A stretch of DNA of 64,000 nt from Mesorhizobium sp. GTDB lineage: Bacteria > Pseudomonadota > Alphaproteobacteria > Rhizobiales > Rhizobiaceae. The stretch covers positions 1 to 64,000 of the forward strand of contig NZ_SUGA01000018.1 of the NCBI RefSeq assembly GCF_004963255.1, given 5' to 3'. The notes beneath the pieces were generated by a model. It was not told the origin of the DNA and did no database searches. It saw nothing but the letters and a program-made list of their open reading frames with translations. A program made the position numbers and the translations under genes. Positions 24,921-33,158 of this stretch are shown in pieces. The stretch's first letter is position 1. The number at the start of each line of letters is the position of its first letter.

Positions 24921-25595
24921 ATGATCAAGGCGATACCGTTCGACTTTCCCTATGACGGCAGGCTGGAGCCGCAGCATGCGGCGCTGCTGGTCATCGACCT
25001 GCAGGAGGATTTCCTGTCGCCGACCGGCTATTTCGCCAGGAAAGGCTATGATCCGTCGCCGCTGCGAGCCATCCTGCCGGCGGTGAACCGGCTGATTGCC
25101 ACCGCTCGCGCGGCAGGCGTCATCGTCATCCACACAAGGCAAGGCTACCGCGCCGACACGGCCGACATGACGCCTTATGAAAAATGGCGCCGCAAGCGGG
25201 CCGGCCTCGACGGCACCGATGTCCTGCTGCGCTCCGGCCCGGGTTTCCAGATCTGCGCCGATGTCGACGTGAAGCCGCAGGACATCATCATCGACAAGAC
25301 CTGCAACAGCGCCTTCACCTACACGGATCTGGAGATGGTGCTGCGCGCGCGGGGGATAACGCATCTGCTTTTCACCGGCTGCACGACGGATGTGTGCGTG
25401 CACACCACATTGCGCGAGGCCTGCGACCGCAATTTCCAGTGCCTGACGACTTCGGACGCCTGCGCCAGCGGCGACCAGTATGCGCATGAAGCGGCGCTGC
25501 ATATGGTCACGGTCGAGGACGGGATCTTCGGCGCGCTGGGGGACTCGGAGGCCGTCATTGTCGCGTTGCGGCAGCTCGCGGACGCGGCGCGCTGA
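24921..25595 (+). CDS. Cysteine hydrolase, isochorismatase family (biuret-hydrolase-like)
   Basis: The gene encodes 224 residues from ATG 24921, with an AAGGAG site upstream. The catalytic triad of this family is visible as Asp26 (VIDLQEDF), Lys126 (IDKTCNSAF) and Cys159 (TTDVCVHTTLREA). The Cys region with HTTLREACDRNFQCL recalls biuret or N-carbamoyl amide hydrolases more than isochorismatases or RutB. The substrate is therefore probably an amide, but this is inference from motif style. It is probably the first gene before the ABM protein and sigma factor, with a 129-nt gap. Confidence 0.82.
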   Translation: MIKAIPFDFPYDGRLEPQHAALLVIDLQEDFLSPTGYFARKGYDPSPLRAILPAVNRLIATARAAGVIVIHTRQGYRADTADMTPYEKWRRKRAGLDGTDVLLRSGPGFQICADVDVKPQDIIIDKTCNSAFTYTDLEMVLRARGITHLLFTGCTTDVCVHTTLREACDRNFQCLTTSDACASGDQYAHEAALHMVTVEDGIFGALGDSEAVIVALRQLADAAR

Positions 25596-25724
25596 AGGTT
25601 ATTGGGGTTTCATCGAAATTTTTGCGGCCCACCATTCCGTTTCCGGTTCCGCCTTCGTCTTGAGGGTCGTAACAGGTGTGAGAGCCGCGACGGCCTCCGC
25701 CCTCAGGACAAACGGAGCCAAGCC

Positions 25725-26051
25725 ATGTCGACCACAGTGACCCTGATCAACGTCTTCGCCGCCAAGCCGGGCAAGCAGCAGGAACTCGCCAAGATGCTCG
25801 CCGAGGGCACGCGGAACTTCTTCAGCAAGCAGCCGGGCTCGCTCTCGTCATCCGTGGTCGTCGGCGGCGACGGCAGCAAGGTCGCCAACATCTCGCAATG
25901 GCGTTCGGCGGAGGACATCGCTGCCTTTCGCAGCGATCCGCGTTTCGTCGATTACATGAAGAGCATCGTCGAGCTCGCCGCCGGCGAGAGCATGATGGGT
26001 CACACCATCTATTCCCATACGGGCGGCGTTGAACACCAGGAGGACGCGTGA
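25725..26051 (+). CDS. Antibiotic biosynthesis monooxygenase (ABM) domain protein
   Basis: The protein has 108 residues from ATG 25725. TLINVFAAKPGKQQELAKMLAEGTRNFFSKQPGSLSSSVV and ANISQWRSAEDIAAFRSDPRF match the ABM ferredoxin-like dimeric fold, seen in small cofactor-free oxygenases and haem-degrading or quinone-forming enzymes. Haem-ligand residues are not obvious. Its stop is shared with the GTG start of the sigma factor gene (GTGA), so the two are translationally coupled. Confidence 0.8.
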   Translation: MSTTVTLINVFAAKPGKQQELAKMLAEGTRNFFSKQPGSLSSSVVVGGDGSKVANISQWRSAEDIAAFRSDPRFVDYMKSIVELAAGESMMGHTIYSHTGGVEHQEDA

Positions 26052-26962
26052 CCGGTTCGCAGGATCAGGCCGTTGCGGCGACCGAGCCCCGGCTTCGCGC
26101 CTTCGAGCGCGAGGCCGCTTCGCTGAGAGCCAGGCTGCACCGCTACGCGTCGCGCATGGTCGGATCGGTCATCGATGGCGAGGACATCGTCCAGGAGGCT
26201 TTGGCCAAAGGCTTCGTGGCGATCAGGAATGGCGACATGCCCGACAGGACCGAACCCTGGCTGTTTCGCATCGCACACAACGCGGCGCTCGATTTCCTGC
26301 GCAAGCGCGCCCGCTCACGGGGGCGCGAAAGCGAGGTCGAGCTCGACACGATCGCCGACGAGAATTCGGCGCTGGACGCGCGCATCGCCGCCGAGGCGAG
26401 CCTTGCCGAGCTGATGCAGCTGCCGCCGGCGCAACGGTGCGCGGTCGTGCTGAAGGATGTGCTCGGCCACAGCCTGGAGGAGATCGGCGACATCCTCGAA
26501 ACATCCGACACGGCGATCAAGGGCGCGCTGCAGCGCGGGCGCGAAGGCTTGCGCAAGCTGGCGGCCGCGCCGCGCATGGCGCCGCCCCGTCAGGCGCTCG
26601 ACCGGCAGGACATGCGCCGCTTGGGCGACTATGTGGCCGCCTTCAACGCCAAGGATTTCGATACGCTGCGTGGTCTTTTGGCCGAGGACGTCAAGCTGGA
26701 GCTGGTCAATCGCCTGCGCGCCGACGGCAAGGAATATGTCGGCAATTATTTCGGCCGCTACGCCGACGAAACGCATTGGCATTTCGCGACCGGACTTGTC
26801 GAAGGCCGGCCCGCCATCCTGGTCACCAGCCCGGAGCGCCCGGACGGACCGCCGCGCTACTTCATCCTCATCGATTGGAAGGACGGCCGGATCGCCGGCA
26901 TCCGCGATTTCCTGTTCGCGGATTACGTGATGGACGGGCTGGAGTACTCCGGCACGCCGTGA
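26048..26962 (+). CDS. ECF sigma factor with C-terminal NTF2-like domain
   Basis: The protein is 304 residues, starting at GTG 26048. Region 2 spans about 25-95 (GSVIDGEDIVQEALAKGFVAI, FRIAHNAALDFLRKRAR) and region 4 about 120-175 (LPPAQRCAVVLKDVLGHSLEEIGDILETSDTAIKGALQRGREGL). A SnoaL/NTF2-like domain follows from about 190 (YVAAFNAKDFDTLRGLLAEDVKLELV). No anti-sigma factor gene is adjacent, which fits ECF groups (ECF41/SigJ-like) whose C-terminal domain regulates activity. Coupling to an ABM gene suggests a redox or xenobiotic response; that is inference. Confidence 0.85.
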   Translation: MTGSQDQAVAATEPRLRAFEREAASLRARLHRYASRMVGSVIDGEDIVQEALAKGFVAIRNGDMPDRTEPWLFRIAHNAALDFLRKRARSRGRESEVELDTIADENSALDARIAAEASLAELMQLPPAQRCAVVLKDVLGHSLEEIGDILETSDTAIKGALQRGREGLRKLAAAPRMAPPRQALDRQDMRRLGDYVAAFNAKDFDTLRGLLAEDVKLELVNRLRADGKEYVGNYFGRYADETHWHFATGLVEGRPAILVTSPERPDGPPRYFILIDWKDGRIAGIRDFLFADYVMDGLEYSGTP

Positions 26963-26963
26963 C

Positions 26964-27902
26964 TCAGCCTATACGGTGTTCCGCAAAGGGGGATGAGGCA
27001 AGCGCACCCGGTTGCGGAACCTCCGCCTCGCGGCGCGCCAGCGAATTCGCGAGCAGCGTGATCGTCTCGCGCCCAATGCGGGCGATCTCGCCCGGACGGT
27101 CGATGCCGCTGATCATGAATTCCTCGATGCCGAGCGCCGTATAGGGCAAAAGCGCCAGGGCAATCCGCGCCGGCGGCCCGGCGATCTCGACCGCCTTGTG
27201 ATCCGGGGTTCCGCTCCAGCCGTCCGCGTGGATGCGGACCGGCAGCGTGAAGCGCAATCTGCCGGCGCGGCCGTGCTCGGCGGCGGCGCCGCGCGCACGC
27301 TCGATCAAATGCCGCACCTCGTCCGGCGAGCCGGCGGCCAGTTCGAAGACATCGGCATGCTTGCCGGCCACTTTCAGCGCGGTGCCCGATTGGCCGCCGA
27401 GCCGGATGACGAGATCGGCGCCATGCGGACCCTTGCGCGGCACGAAGCCGCCCCTGACGCTGTAGAAGGCGCCTTCATGGTCGAACGGCCTGTCGTTCGA
27501 CCACAGGCGCTTCAGCAGCACCAGATATTCGTCGATGCGCTGCCAAACCACGCTATGGCCAACCGGTCGCGCCTCGGCATCACTGTCTTCCAGCGGCTCG
27601 CTCAGCATGCGAAGCGACAGGCGTCCGCCGCCTCTGCGGTCGAGCGCGGCAAGCTGCCTTGCCGCCACCGTCGGCTCGATCACGCCGGCCCAATGCGTCA
27701 ACACCACCTCCAGCGAACCGGTGCGGTCGAGTGTTTGCGCGGCGATGTCCATATTGGTGAGCAGGCCGGCCGGATCGTCGACCACCAGCCTGCGGAAACC
27801 GGCATCCTCGATCAGCGACAGTTTGGTCGCCGTCTCGGCGAAATCATAGAAGAAGCCGCCATTGGCAGCCTTACCGGGAACATGCGTGAACTCGATCGGC
27901 AT
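26964..27902 (-). CDS. LLM class flavin-dependent oxidoreductase
   Basis: This is a luciferase-like monooxygenase that uses reduced FMN, often for alkanesulfonate, nitrilotriacetate or similar substrates. The protein is 312 residues. ATG 27902 is favoured because GGAGGAG ends 6 nt before it; in-frame ATGs at 27908 and 27917 are possible. Family features include VVLTHWAGVIEPTVAARQLAALDRRGGGRLSLRML and WQRIDEYLVLLKRLWSNDRPFDHEGAFYSV. It is convergent with the sigma factor gene, ending 2 nt from it. Confidence 0.88.
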   Translation of the reverse strand: MPIEFTHVPGKAANGGFFYDFAETATKLSLIEDAGFRRLVVDDPAGLLTNMDIAAQTLDRTGSLEVVLTHWAGVIEPTVAARQLAALDRRGGGRLSLRMLSEPLEDSDAEARPVGHSVVWQRIDEYLVLLKRLWSNDRPFDHEGAFYSVRGGFVPRKGPHGADLVIRLGGQSGTALKVAGKHADVFELAAGSPDEVRHLIERARGAAAEHGRAGRLRFTLPVRIHADGWSGTPDHKAVEIAGPPARIALALLPYTALGIEEFMISGIDRPGEIARIGRETITLLANSLARREAEVPQPGALASSPFAEHRIG

Positions 27903-28060
27903 TGCCATCTCCTCCATCACGTCGGCTTGCCCCGCTCCAAAGCCTTTTGAACCAAATCCGAGGACGCAGGCGCGCGACAGCGCCCCGGCGCTCGGCCAGC
28001 TTTCCACTCCGGTTACGCAACTCAGATTGTTTTGACGGCGGGTCTCGGCCCGCCTTGAAA

Positions 28061-28216
28061 TCAGGGGATCAACCCCAGCACCACCGCGCCGGTGAACACG
28101 AATGCAAGCGCGAAGACGAGATAGGCGAAGGTACCGCCATAGGCGGGCCTCCAGCTCTGGTCGGCGGTCAGCCTTTGGCCCTTGCGAGCGGTCTGAGCGT
28201 TCTGGATATAGGACAT
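28061..28216 (-). CDS. 51-residue single-pass membrane protein, function unknown
   Basis: This short gene starts at ATG 28216 with a clear GGAGG site 6 nt upstream. It encodes a hydrophilic, basic N-terminus (MSYIQNAQTARKGQRLTADQ), a linker SWRPAYGGTF and a C-terminal membrane helix (AYLVFALAFVFTGAVVLGLI) ending in Pro. A dyad AAAGT-TAGTAG-ACTTT lies upstream at 28245-28260 and could be an operator. I do not recognise the family. Ribosome site and topology make the gene credible. Confidence 0.6.
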   Translation of the reverse strand: MSYIQNAQTARKGQRLTADQSWRPAYGGTFAYLVFALAFVFTGAVVLGLIP

Positions 28217-28494
28217 ATCGGCCTCCGTCTCAGGCTTAATCTATAAAGTTAGTAGACTTTGTCGATTGCTATTTTTCGGCGATTTTTGGGAGAATGTTCT
28301 CAGAGAGGGCGCAATTCCGGTAATTCGTACTCCTGCAGAGTGGAAGATCCCGCGAGCAAGCGGAGCATGGGCTGCCCGACAAATGCCTGGAAACCACGGA
28401 CTTTCAGCGGCAAAACGGCCTCCTTTGGGCGCTTGGCCATTCCCCGCGCGACGCGATAGCATCTAAAACACTCACGGAATTCAGGGAGACAAAA

Positions 28495-29262
28495 ATGGGT
28501 GGAAGGCTGGCGGGCAAGGTCGCCATCGTTTCGGGCGGCGCGACGGGGATGGGCGGGGCGGCTTCGGAGCTGTTTGCCGCCGAAGGCGCCAAGGTGGCGA
28601 TCATCGACCGCAATGGCGAGGCGGCCGGCAAGACCGCGGCGGCGATCCGGGCGCGGGGCCATGTGGCGGAGCATTTCGTGGCCGATGTTTCGGATGAGGC
28701 GCAGGTCGAGGCGGCGGTGAAGGCGGCGACGGATGAGCTCGGTCCGGTCACGGTGCTGTTCAACCATGCCGGCACGATCGTGATAAAGCCCTTCCTGGAG
28801 ACGACGCTGCAGGAATGGGACTGGCTGCATGCCGTCAATGTCCGCTCGATGTTTTTGATGACGCGCGCGGTGCTGCCCGGCATGATCGCCGCAGGCGGCG
28901 GCTCGATCGTCTGCACTTCCTCAATCTCGGCGGTGGCGGCGACGCCGAACGAAGTGCTCTACGACACCACCAAGGGCGCCTGCCACATGTTCGCCCGCGC
29001 CGTCGCGGTCGAGTTCCGCGACCGCAACATCCGCTGCAACGCCGTCTGCCCCGGCTTCATCCGCACGCCGCACGGCCTGCGCGAGGTGGCGGATCTCGGC
29101 AAGCTCGGCGTCGATGTCTCCGATGCCGCCATGGCCGCGCAACAGGGCCGCATCGGCGAGCCGGAAGAGGTGGCGAAGGCGGCGCTGTTTTTGGCCAGCG
29201 ACGAGTCCAGCTTCGTCAACGGCGCGCATCTGTTTGTCGATAACGCGTTCACGGCGATCTGA
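28495..29262 (+). CDS. SDR family oxidoreductase
   Basis: The protein is 255 residues from ATG 28495, preceded by AGGGAG. It is a classical short-chain dehydrogenase: cofactor motif GGATGMG (14-20), NHAG at 90-93 in place of the usual NNAG, Ser142/143, and Tyr156-Lys160 (YDTTK). The Asp after beta-strand 2 (IIDRN) suggests NAD rather than NADP. The substrate is unknown. It stands apart from other catabolic genes and is convergent with the nucleoside transporter operon across a repeat. Confidence 0.85.
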   Translation: MGGRLAGKVAIVSGGATGMGGAASELFAAEGAKVAIIDRNGEAAGKTAAAIRARGHVAEHFVADVSDEAQVEAAVKAATDELGPVTVLFNHAGTIVIKPFLETTLQEWDWLHAVNVRSMFLMTRAVLPGMIAAGGGSIVCTSSISAVAATPNEVLYDTTKGACHMFARAVAVEFRDRNIRCNAVCPGFIRTPHGLREVADLGKLGVDVSDAAMAAQQGRIGEPEEVAKAALFLASDESSFVNGAHLFVDNAFTAI

Positions 29263-29266
29263 GGCT

Positions 29267-29462
29267 TTTCCTCGCCCCACGAAAGTGGGGAGAGGTAGCT
29301 CGGGGAAGCCGAAACGGAGAGGGGATGCCCTGCGTGAAGCCGGAACCGGCCGAGAATTTGGCGCAAACGCGTCGCCGAAGGAGCAACCATTCGACCGTTG
29401 GCGCAGCCCCCTCTCCGTCCGCTTCGCGGCCACCTCTCCCCCGCTTTGCGGGGGCGAGGAAA
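29267..29462. repeat. Palindromic intergenic repeat, family B
   Basis: TTCCTCGCCCCAC...GTGGGGAGAGG with CGGAGAGGGG faces CCCCTCTCCG and CCTCTCCCCCGC...GCGGGGGCGAGGAA. It lies between the convergent SDR and permease genes. A near-identical design is at 52452-52619. Confidence 0.8.
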
Positions 29463-29469
29463 TCCGTAC

Positions 29470-30414
29470 CTACCGCTCCTCCCTTCGAAACGGCTTCAGC
29501 AGCGCCGAGGGTGCGACCGCGTTGCGCGACATGAAGGCCATGGCGACGATGGTGAAGATGAAGGGCAGCATCAGGAAGGCTTCGTAGGGGATGTGGCCAA
29601 GACCGCTCGCCTGCATCCTCAATTGCAGCGCGTCGACGAAGGCGAAGAGCAGCGCGGCACCCGCCGAGCGCCACGGGTCCCAGCGTCCGAACACGACCAG
29701 CGCGATCGCCACCCAGCCGCGGCCGGACACGACGCCGAAGGTGAAGGCATTGAACTGCGCCATGGTGAGGAAGGCGCCGGCAAGCCCCATCAGCGCGCCG
29801 CCGAGGATCACCGCCTGGAACCGGGTGGCCATCACGCTGACGCCGGCCGAATCCGCCGCGCGTGGGTTTTCGCCGACCATGCGCACCGACAGCCCCCAGG
29901 GCGTGCGGTAGAGCACGAAGGCGGCGAGCGGAACGGCGATGATCGCCATATAGACCAGCGTGAACTGGTTGAACACGGCCGGCCCCAGGATCGGTATGTC
30001 CGAGAGCAGCGGGATCGGCACGGGCTTGAAGCCGTCGATGCTGGGCGGCACCGATTGCTGGCCGAAGATCAGCCGGTAGAGGAAATAGGCGAGACCGGAT
30101 GAGAACAAGGTCACGCCGATGCCGCAGACATGTTGGCTCAGCCCCAGCGCCACGGTGAACAGCGCATGCAACGCGCCCATGAGGGCGCCGACAAGCACCG
30201 CCACGAGCACGCCGAGCCACAGGCTGCCACTCAGGCTCGCGGCTGTGAAGCCGGCCATGGCCGAGAGCAACATGATGCCCTCGATGCCGAGATTGAGCAC
30301 GCCGGCGCGTTCGGAAAACATTTCGCCGAGCGTCGCGAAAGCGAGCGGCGTGGCGATGCGGACGATGGCGGCGAGGAAGCCGACCTGGAAAATCTGCTCG
30401 AACACCGCGCTCAT
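29470..30414 (-). CDS. ABC transporter permease, nucleoside/BMP type (second permease)
   Basis: This is an inner-membrane subunit of a BMP-family importer, 314 residues from ATG 30414. It belongs to the BPD_transp_2 family: TPLAFATLGEMFSERAGVLNLGIEGIMLLSAMAGF is the typical N-terminal signature shared with NupQ/YufQ. Eight or more hydrophobic helices follow. Its start overlaps the upstream permease stop by 4 nt. The longer open frame reaching 31380 runs through the other permease in a different frame and is spurious. Confidence 0.9.
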   Translation of the reverse strand: MSAVFEQIFQVGFLAAIVRIATPLAFATLGEMFSERAGVLNLGIEGIMLLSAMAGFTAASLSGSLWLGVLVAVLVGALMGALHALFTVALGLSQHVCGIGVTLFSSGLAYFLYRLIFGQQSVPPSIDGFKPVPIPLLSDIPILGPAVFNQFTLVYMAIIAVPLAAFVLYRTPWGLSVRMVGENPRAADSAGVSVMATRFQAVILGGALMGLAGAFLTMAQFNAFTFGVVSGRGWVAIALVVFGRWDPWRSAGAALLFAFVDALQLRMQASGLGHIPYEAFLMLPFIFTIVAMAFMSRNAVAPSALLKPFRREER

Positions 30415-31466
30415 GTCTGCGCTCCCACGCGGCGGATGCGGTAGGCGGTGAAGAGCAGCGCCACCAGCATGGCAAGCAGCGCCGTGCCCTGGATGACGTC
30501 GCTGAGGAAGGCAGGCACGCCGGTTGCGCGCGACATGGCTTCGGCGCCGGTCATGACAGCGGCGAGGAAGATCGCCGCCGGCACCACGCCGAGCGGGTTG
30601 AGCCGGGCGAGCATGGCGACGACGATGCCGGAATAGCCATAGCCCGGCGAGATGTCGCTCATCACCTGGAAGTGCACGCCGCCGACCTCGCCGACGCCGG
30701 CCAGGCCCGCCAGCGCGCCCGAGAGCAGGGCTGTCGACAGCAGCACCCGCTGCACGTTGATGCCACCATAACGCGCCGCTTCCGGATTTTCGCCGGTGAC
30801 GCGGATGCGGAAGCCGAGCGTGGTGCGGGCGATCAGGAACCAGCAAAGCGGTGCCGCGATCAGCGCCACGATGACGCCGAGATGGAGGCGGGTGCCCTCG
30901 ATCAGCACCGGGAAGTTGGCGGAATCCTCGATCGGCGGCGAGATCGGATAGCCGGAAAAGGTGTCCTTCCACGGCCCTTCGATCAGCGCCATCAGCGCGT
31001 AATAGATGACCGAGTTGAGCAGCAGCGAGCTCACCACATCGTCGACCTTGAATTTGACGCGCAACGTCGCCGGCACCAGCGCGACGAGGGCGCCTGCAGT
31101 CGCTCCGGCCAGCGCCATCAGAAGCATGGCAAGGGTGCCCGGCATCGGGATCGCGCCGACGAAACAACTCGCCACCGCGCCGGCCAGCAGCTGGCCCTCG
31201 GCGCCGATGTTCCAGAATTTGGCGCGGAAGGCGATTGCCACGGCAAGACCGGTGAAGATCATCGGGGCGGCACGCACCAGGGTCTCGGTGATGGCGTAGC
31301 TGTCGCCGAGCGAGGCCGACAGCATCACGCCGTAGGCCTCGATCACGCCGGCGCCGGCGATGGCGATCAGGCCACTGCACAGAATGAGCGTCGCGGCGAT
31401 GGCGATCAGCGGGAGCGCCAGATTGAACCAGGCGGGTGTCGACGTGCGGGCTTCGAGGCGAAACAT
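30411..31466 (-). CDS. ABC transporter permease, nucleoside/BMP type (first permease)
   Basis: This is the companion permease, 351 residues. It has an N-terminal cytoplasmic stretch, then multiple helices (ALPLIAIAATLILCSGLIAI), and the family signature ALVRAAPMIFTGLAVAIAFRAKFWNIGAEGQLLAGAVAS, as in NupP/YufP. ATG 31466 shares a single base with the ATPase stop (TGATG). Together with the ATPase and BMP protein it forms a nucleoside or base-type importer. Confidence 0.9.
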   Translation of the reverse strand: MFRLEARTSTPAWFNLALPLIAIAATLILCSGLIAIAGAGVIEAYGVMLSASLGDSYAITETLVRAAPMIFTGLAVAIAFRAKFWNIGAEGQLLAGAVASCFVGAIPMPGTLAMLLMALAGATAGALVALVPATLRVKFKVDDVVSSLLLNSVIYYALMALIEGPWKDTFSGYPISPPIEDSANFPVLIEGTRLHLGVIVALIAAPLCWFLIARTTLGFRIRVTGENPEAARYGGINVQRVLLSTALLSGALAGLAGVGEVGGVHFQVMSDISPGYGYSGIVVAMLARLNPLGVVPAAIFLAAVMTGAEAMSRATGVPAFLSDVIQGTALLAMLVALLFTAYRIRRVGAQT

Positions 31467-32986
31467 CAGGCCGCCTCCTCGGTCTGCCCGGCGCCGGTCA
31501 TCATCAGGCCGAGCCTCGCGACGGTGGCATCCGCGCTGGGAAGCGTGCCAGCGATGCGGCCCTCATACATCACCGCGATACGGTCCGAGAGCATCAGCAA
31601 TTCCTCGAGATCCTCGCCGATGACGATGATGCCGCAGCCCCTGGCGCGCATCGCCAGGAATTTCTCATGGATGAAGCGGGCGGCGCCGATGTCGAGGCCG
31701 CGCGTCGGTTGCGAGACGATCAGCACCTTGGGATCGAAGGCGAGCTCGCGCGCCAAAAGCGCCTTCTGCAGGTTACCGCCGGACAGCGCGCCGGCGCGCA
31801 CCATCGGGCCGGGGCAGCGTATGTCGTAGGCCTTGATCTGCGCTTCGGCGAAGGCGCGGATGGCCGCCGGATTGAGCAGCCCCTTGCGGCTGAAGGCCTC
31901 GGTGCCGATCCGCGGCAGAACCATGGAATCGGCTAGAGGCAGGTTGGTGACCAGTCCGGTGGTCATCCGGTCCTCGGGAATGCGTCCGAGGCCAAGCGCC
32001 TGCAGCTCGCGCGGAGAGAATTGCTTCACCGTTTTGCCGGCTATCGTCATCGCGCCGGCCCCTGGCGGCAGCATGCCGGAAATGACGTCGGCCAGCGCCC
32101 GCTGGCCGTTGCCGGAAACGCCGGCGATGCCGAGTATCTCGCCCGCCCGGACGGAAAGCGAGACGTCGCGCAGCGGTGTGCCGGCATGGCCGGCGGTGGA
32201 GATGCCGTCGAGCGTCAGCACGGCGGCGCCGGGCGTCGAAGCCTCCTTGACCGGCGGCACGATCTCATGGCCGCACATCAGTCTGGCCATCTCGGCCGAG
32301 GTGGTTTCTGCCGGATGGTCGACGCGGCCGGCGACCTTGCCGTGGCGCAGAACGACGCAGCGGTGGGTGAGCGCCCGGACCTCGTTCAGCTTGTGCGAGA
32401 TGAAGATGATGCCGAGCCCCTGCGCCGCCATCGAGCGCAGGGCGGCGAACAGGCCATCGACCTCCGAGGGCGCCAGCACTGCCGTCGGCTCATCGAGGAT
32501 CAAAAGCTTCGCGCCGCGAAACAGCGCCTTGATGATCTCCAGCCGCTGCTGCTCACCGACCGACAGCGCCGACACCGGCAGGTTCGGATCGAGGCTCAGC
32601 CCATACTGCCGGCTGATTTCGGTGAGCCGGGCGAGCCCGCGCGCGCGATCGATGCGGCCGGATTTGCCCGGAATGCCGATCAGCAGGTTTTCCAGCACCG
32701 TGAGGCGCGGCGCGAGGTGGAAATGCTGATGCACCATGCCGATGCCGGCGGCCAGCGCATCGGCGGAATTGTGGATGGCGACGGGCCGCCCTTCGACCAG
32801 GATCTCGCCGGCGTCCGGCGCGTAGGCGCCAAACAGCACATTCATCAGCGTCGTCTTGCCGGCGCCGTTCTCGCCGAGCAGGCCGAGGATTTCGCCGGGT
32901 GTGACGCTGAGGTCGACGGCCTCGTTCGCCTTGACGGCGCCGAAGCTCTTGGTGATGCCGCGCATTTCGATGAGTGGGGCGGACAA
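31466..32986 (-). CDS. ABC transporter ATP-binding protein, tandem-domain (nucleoside type)
   Basis: The protein is 506 residues with two nucleotide-binding domains. Domain 1 has Walker A GENGAGKTT (38-46), LSVGEQQRLEI and LLILDEPTAVL. Domain 2 has a degenerate P-loop (GVSGNGQRALADV) and LSGGNLQKALLAREL with VLIVSQPTRGLD. The Ser-Gln in place of Asp-Glu in the second Walker B is usual for this family. It resembles NupO/YufO of nucleoside importers rather than the sugar RbsA/XylG type because it is paired with BMP and NupPQ-like genes. Confidence 0.9.
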   Translation of the reverse strand: MSAPLIEMRGITKSFGAVKANEAVDLSVTPGEILGLLGENGAGKTTLMNVLFGAYAPDAGEILVEGRPVAIHNSADALAAGIGMVHQHFHLAPRLTVLENLLIGIPGKSGRIDRARGLARLTEISRQYGLSLDPNLPVSALSVGEQQRLEIIKALFRGAKLLILDEPTAVLAPSEVDGLFAALRSMAAQGLGIIFISHKLNEVRALTHRCVVLRHGKVAGRVDHPAETTSAEMARLMCGHEIVPPVKEASTPGAAVLTLDGISTAGHAGTPLRDVSLSVRAGEILGIAGVSGNGQRALADVISGMLPPGAGAMTIAGKTVKQFSPRELQALGLGRIPEDRMTTGLVTNLPLADSMVLPRIGTEAFSRKGLLNPAAIRAFAEAQIKAYDIRCPGPMVRAGALSGGNLQKALLARELAFDPKVLIVSQPTRGLDIGAARFIHEKFLAMRARGCGIIVIGEDLEELLMLSDRIAVMYEGRIAGTLPSADATVARLGLMMTGAGQTEEAA

Positions 32987-33005
32987 GGGTGCTCCTGCGC
33001 TGGTA

Positions 33006-33149
33006 CCCCTCCCCCTTGAGGGGAGGGTGCCGAGCGAAGCGAGGCGGGAGGGGTCACCTCAACCGCCTCGACGTTGATAAAAGGGATGGAGCGCGTTGCG
33101 GGCGACCCCTCCCGGCCCTGCTGGCCATCCTCCCCTCAAGGGGAGGGGA
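33006..33149. repeat. Palindromic intergenic repeat, family B, inside the nucleoside operon
   Basis: CCCTCCCCCTTGAGGGGAGGG with CGAGCGAAGCGAGGCGGGAGGGG faces CCCCTCCCGGCC and CCTCCCCTCAAGGGGAGGGG. It separates the BMP gene from the ATPase gene on the same strand and could attenuate or process the message. Confidence 0.8.
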
Positions 33150-33158
33150 ACGCCGCCA

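Noticed and set aside
28037..28054. GGCGGG-CCCGCC hairpin after the 51-residue gene as a terminator
   Set aside because: Only six base pairs and no T-run follow on either strand.
29470..31380. Reading the two nucleoside permeases as one 636-residue protein
   Set aside because: The N-terminal half of this frame is out of frame with the real upstream permease; the true start is ATG 30414.
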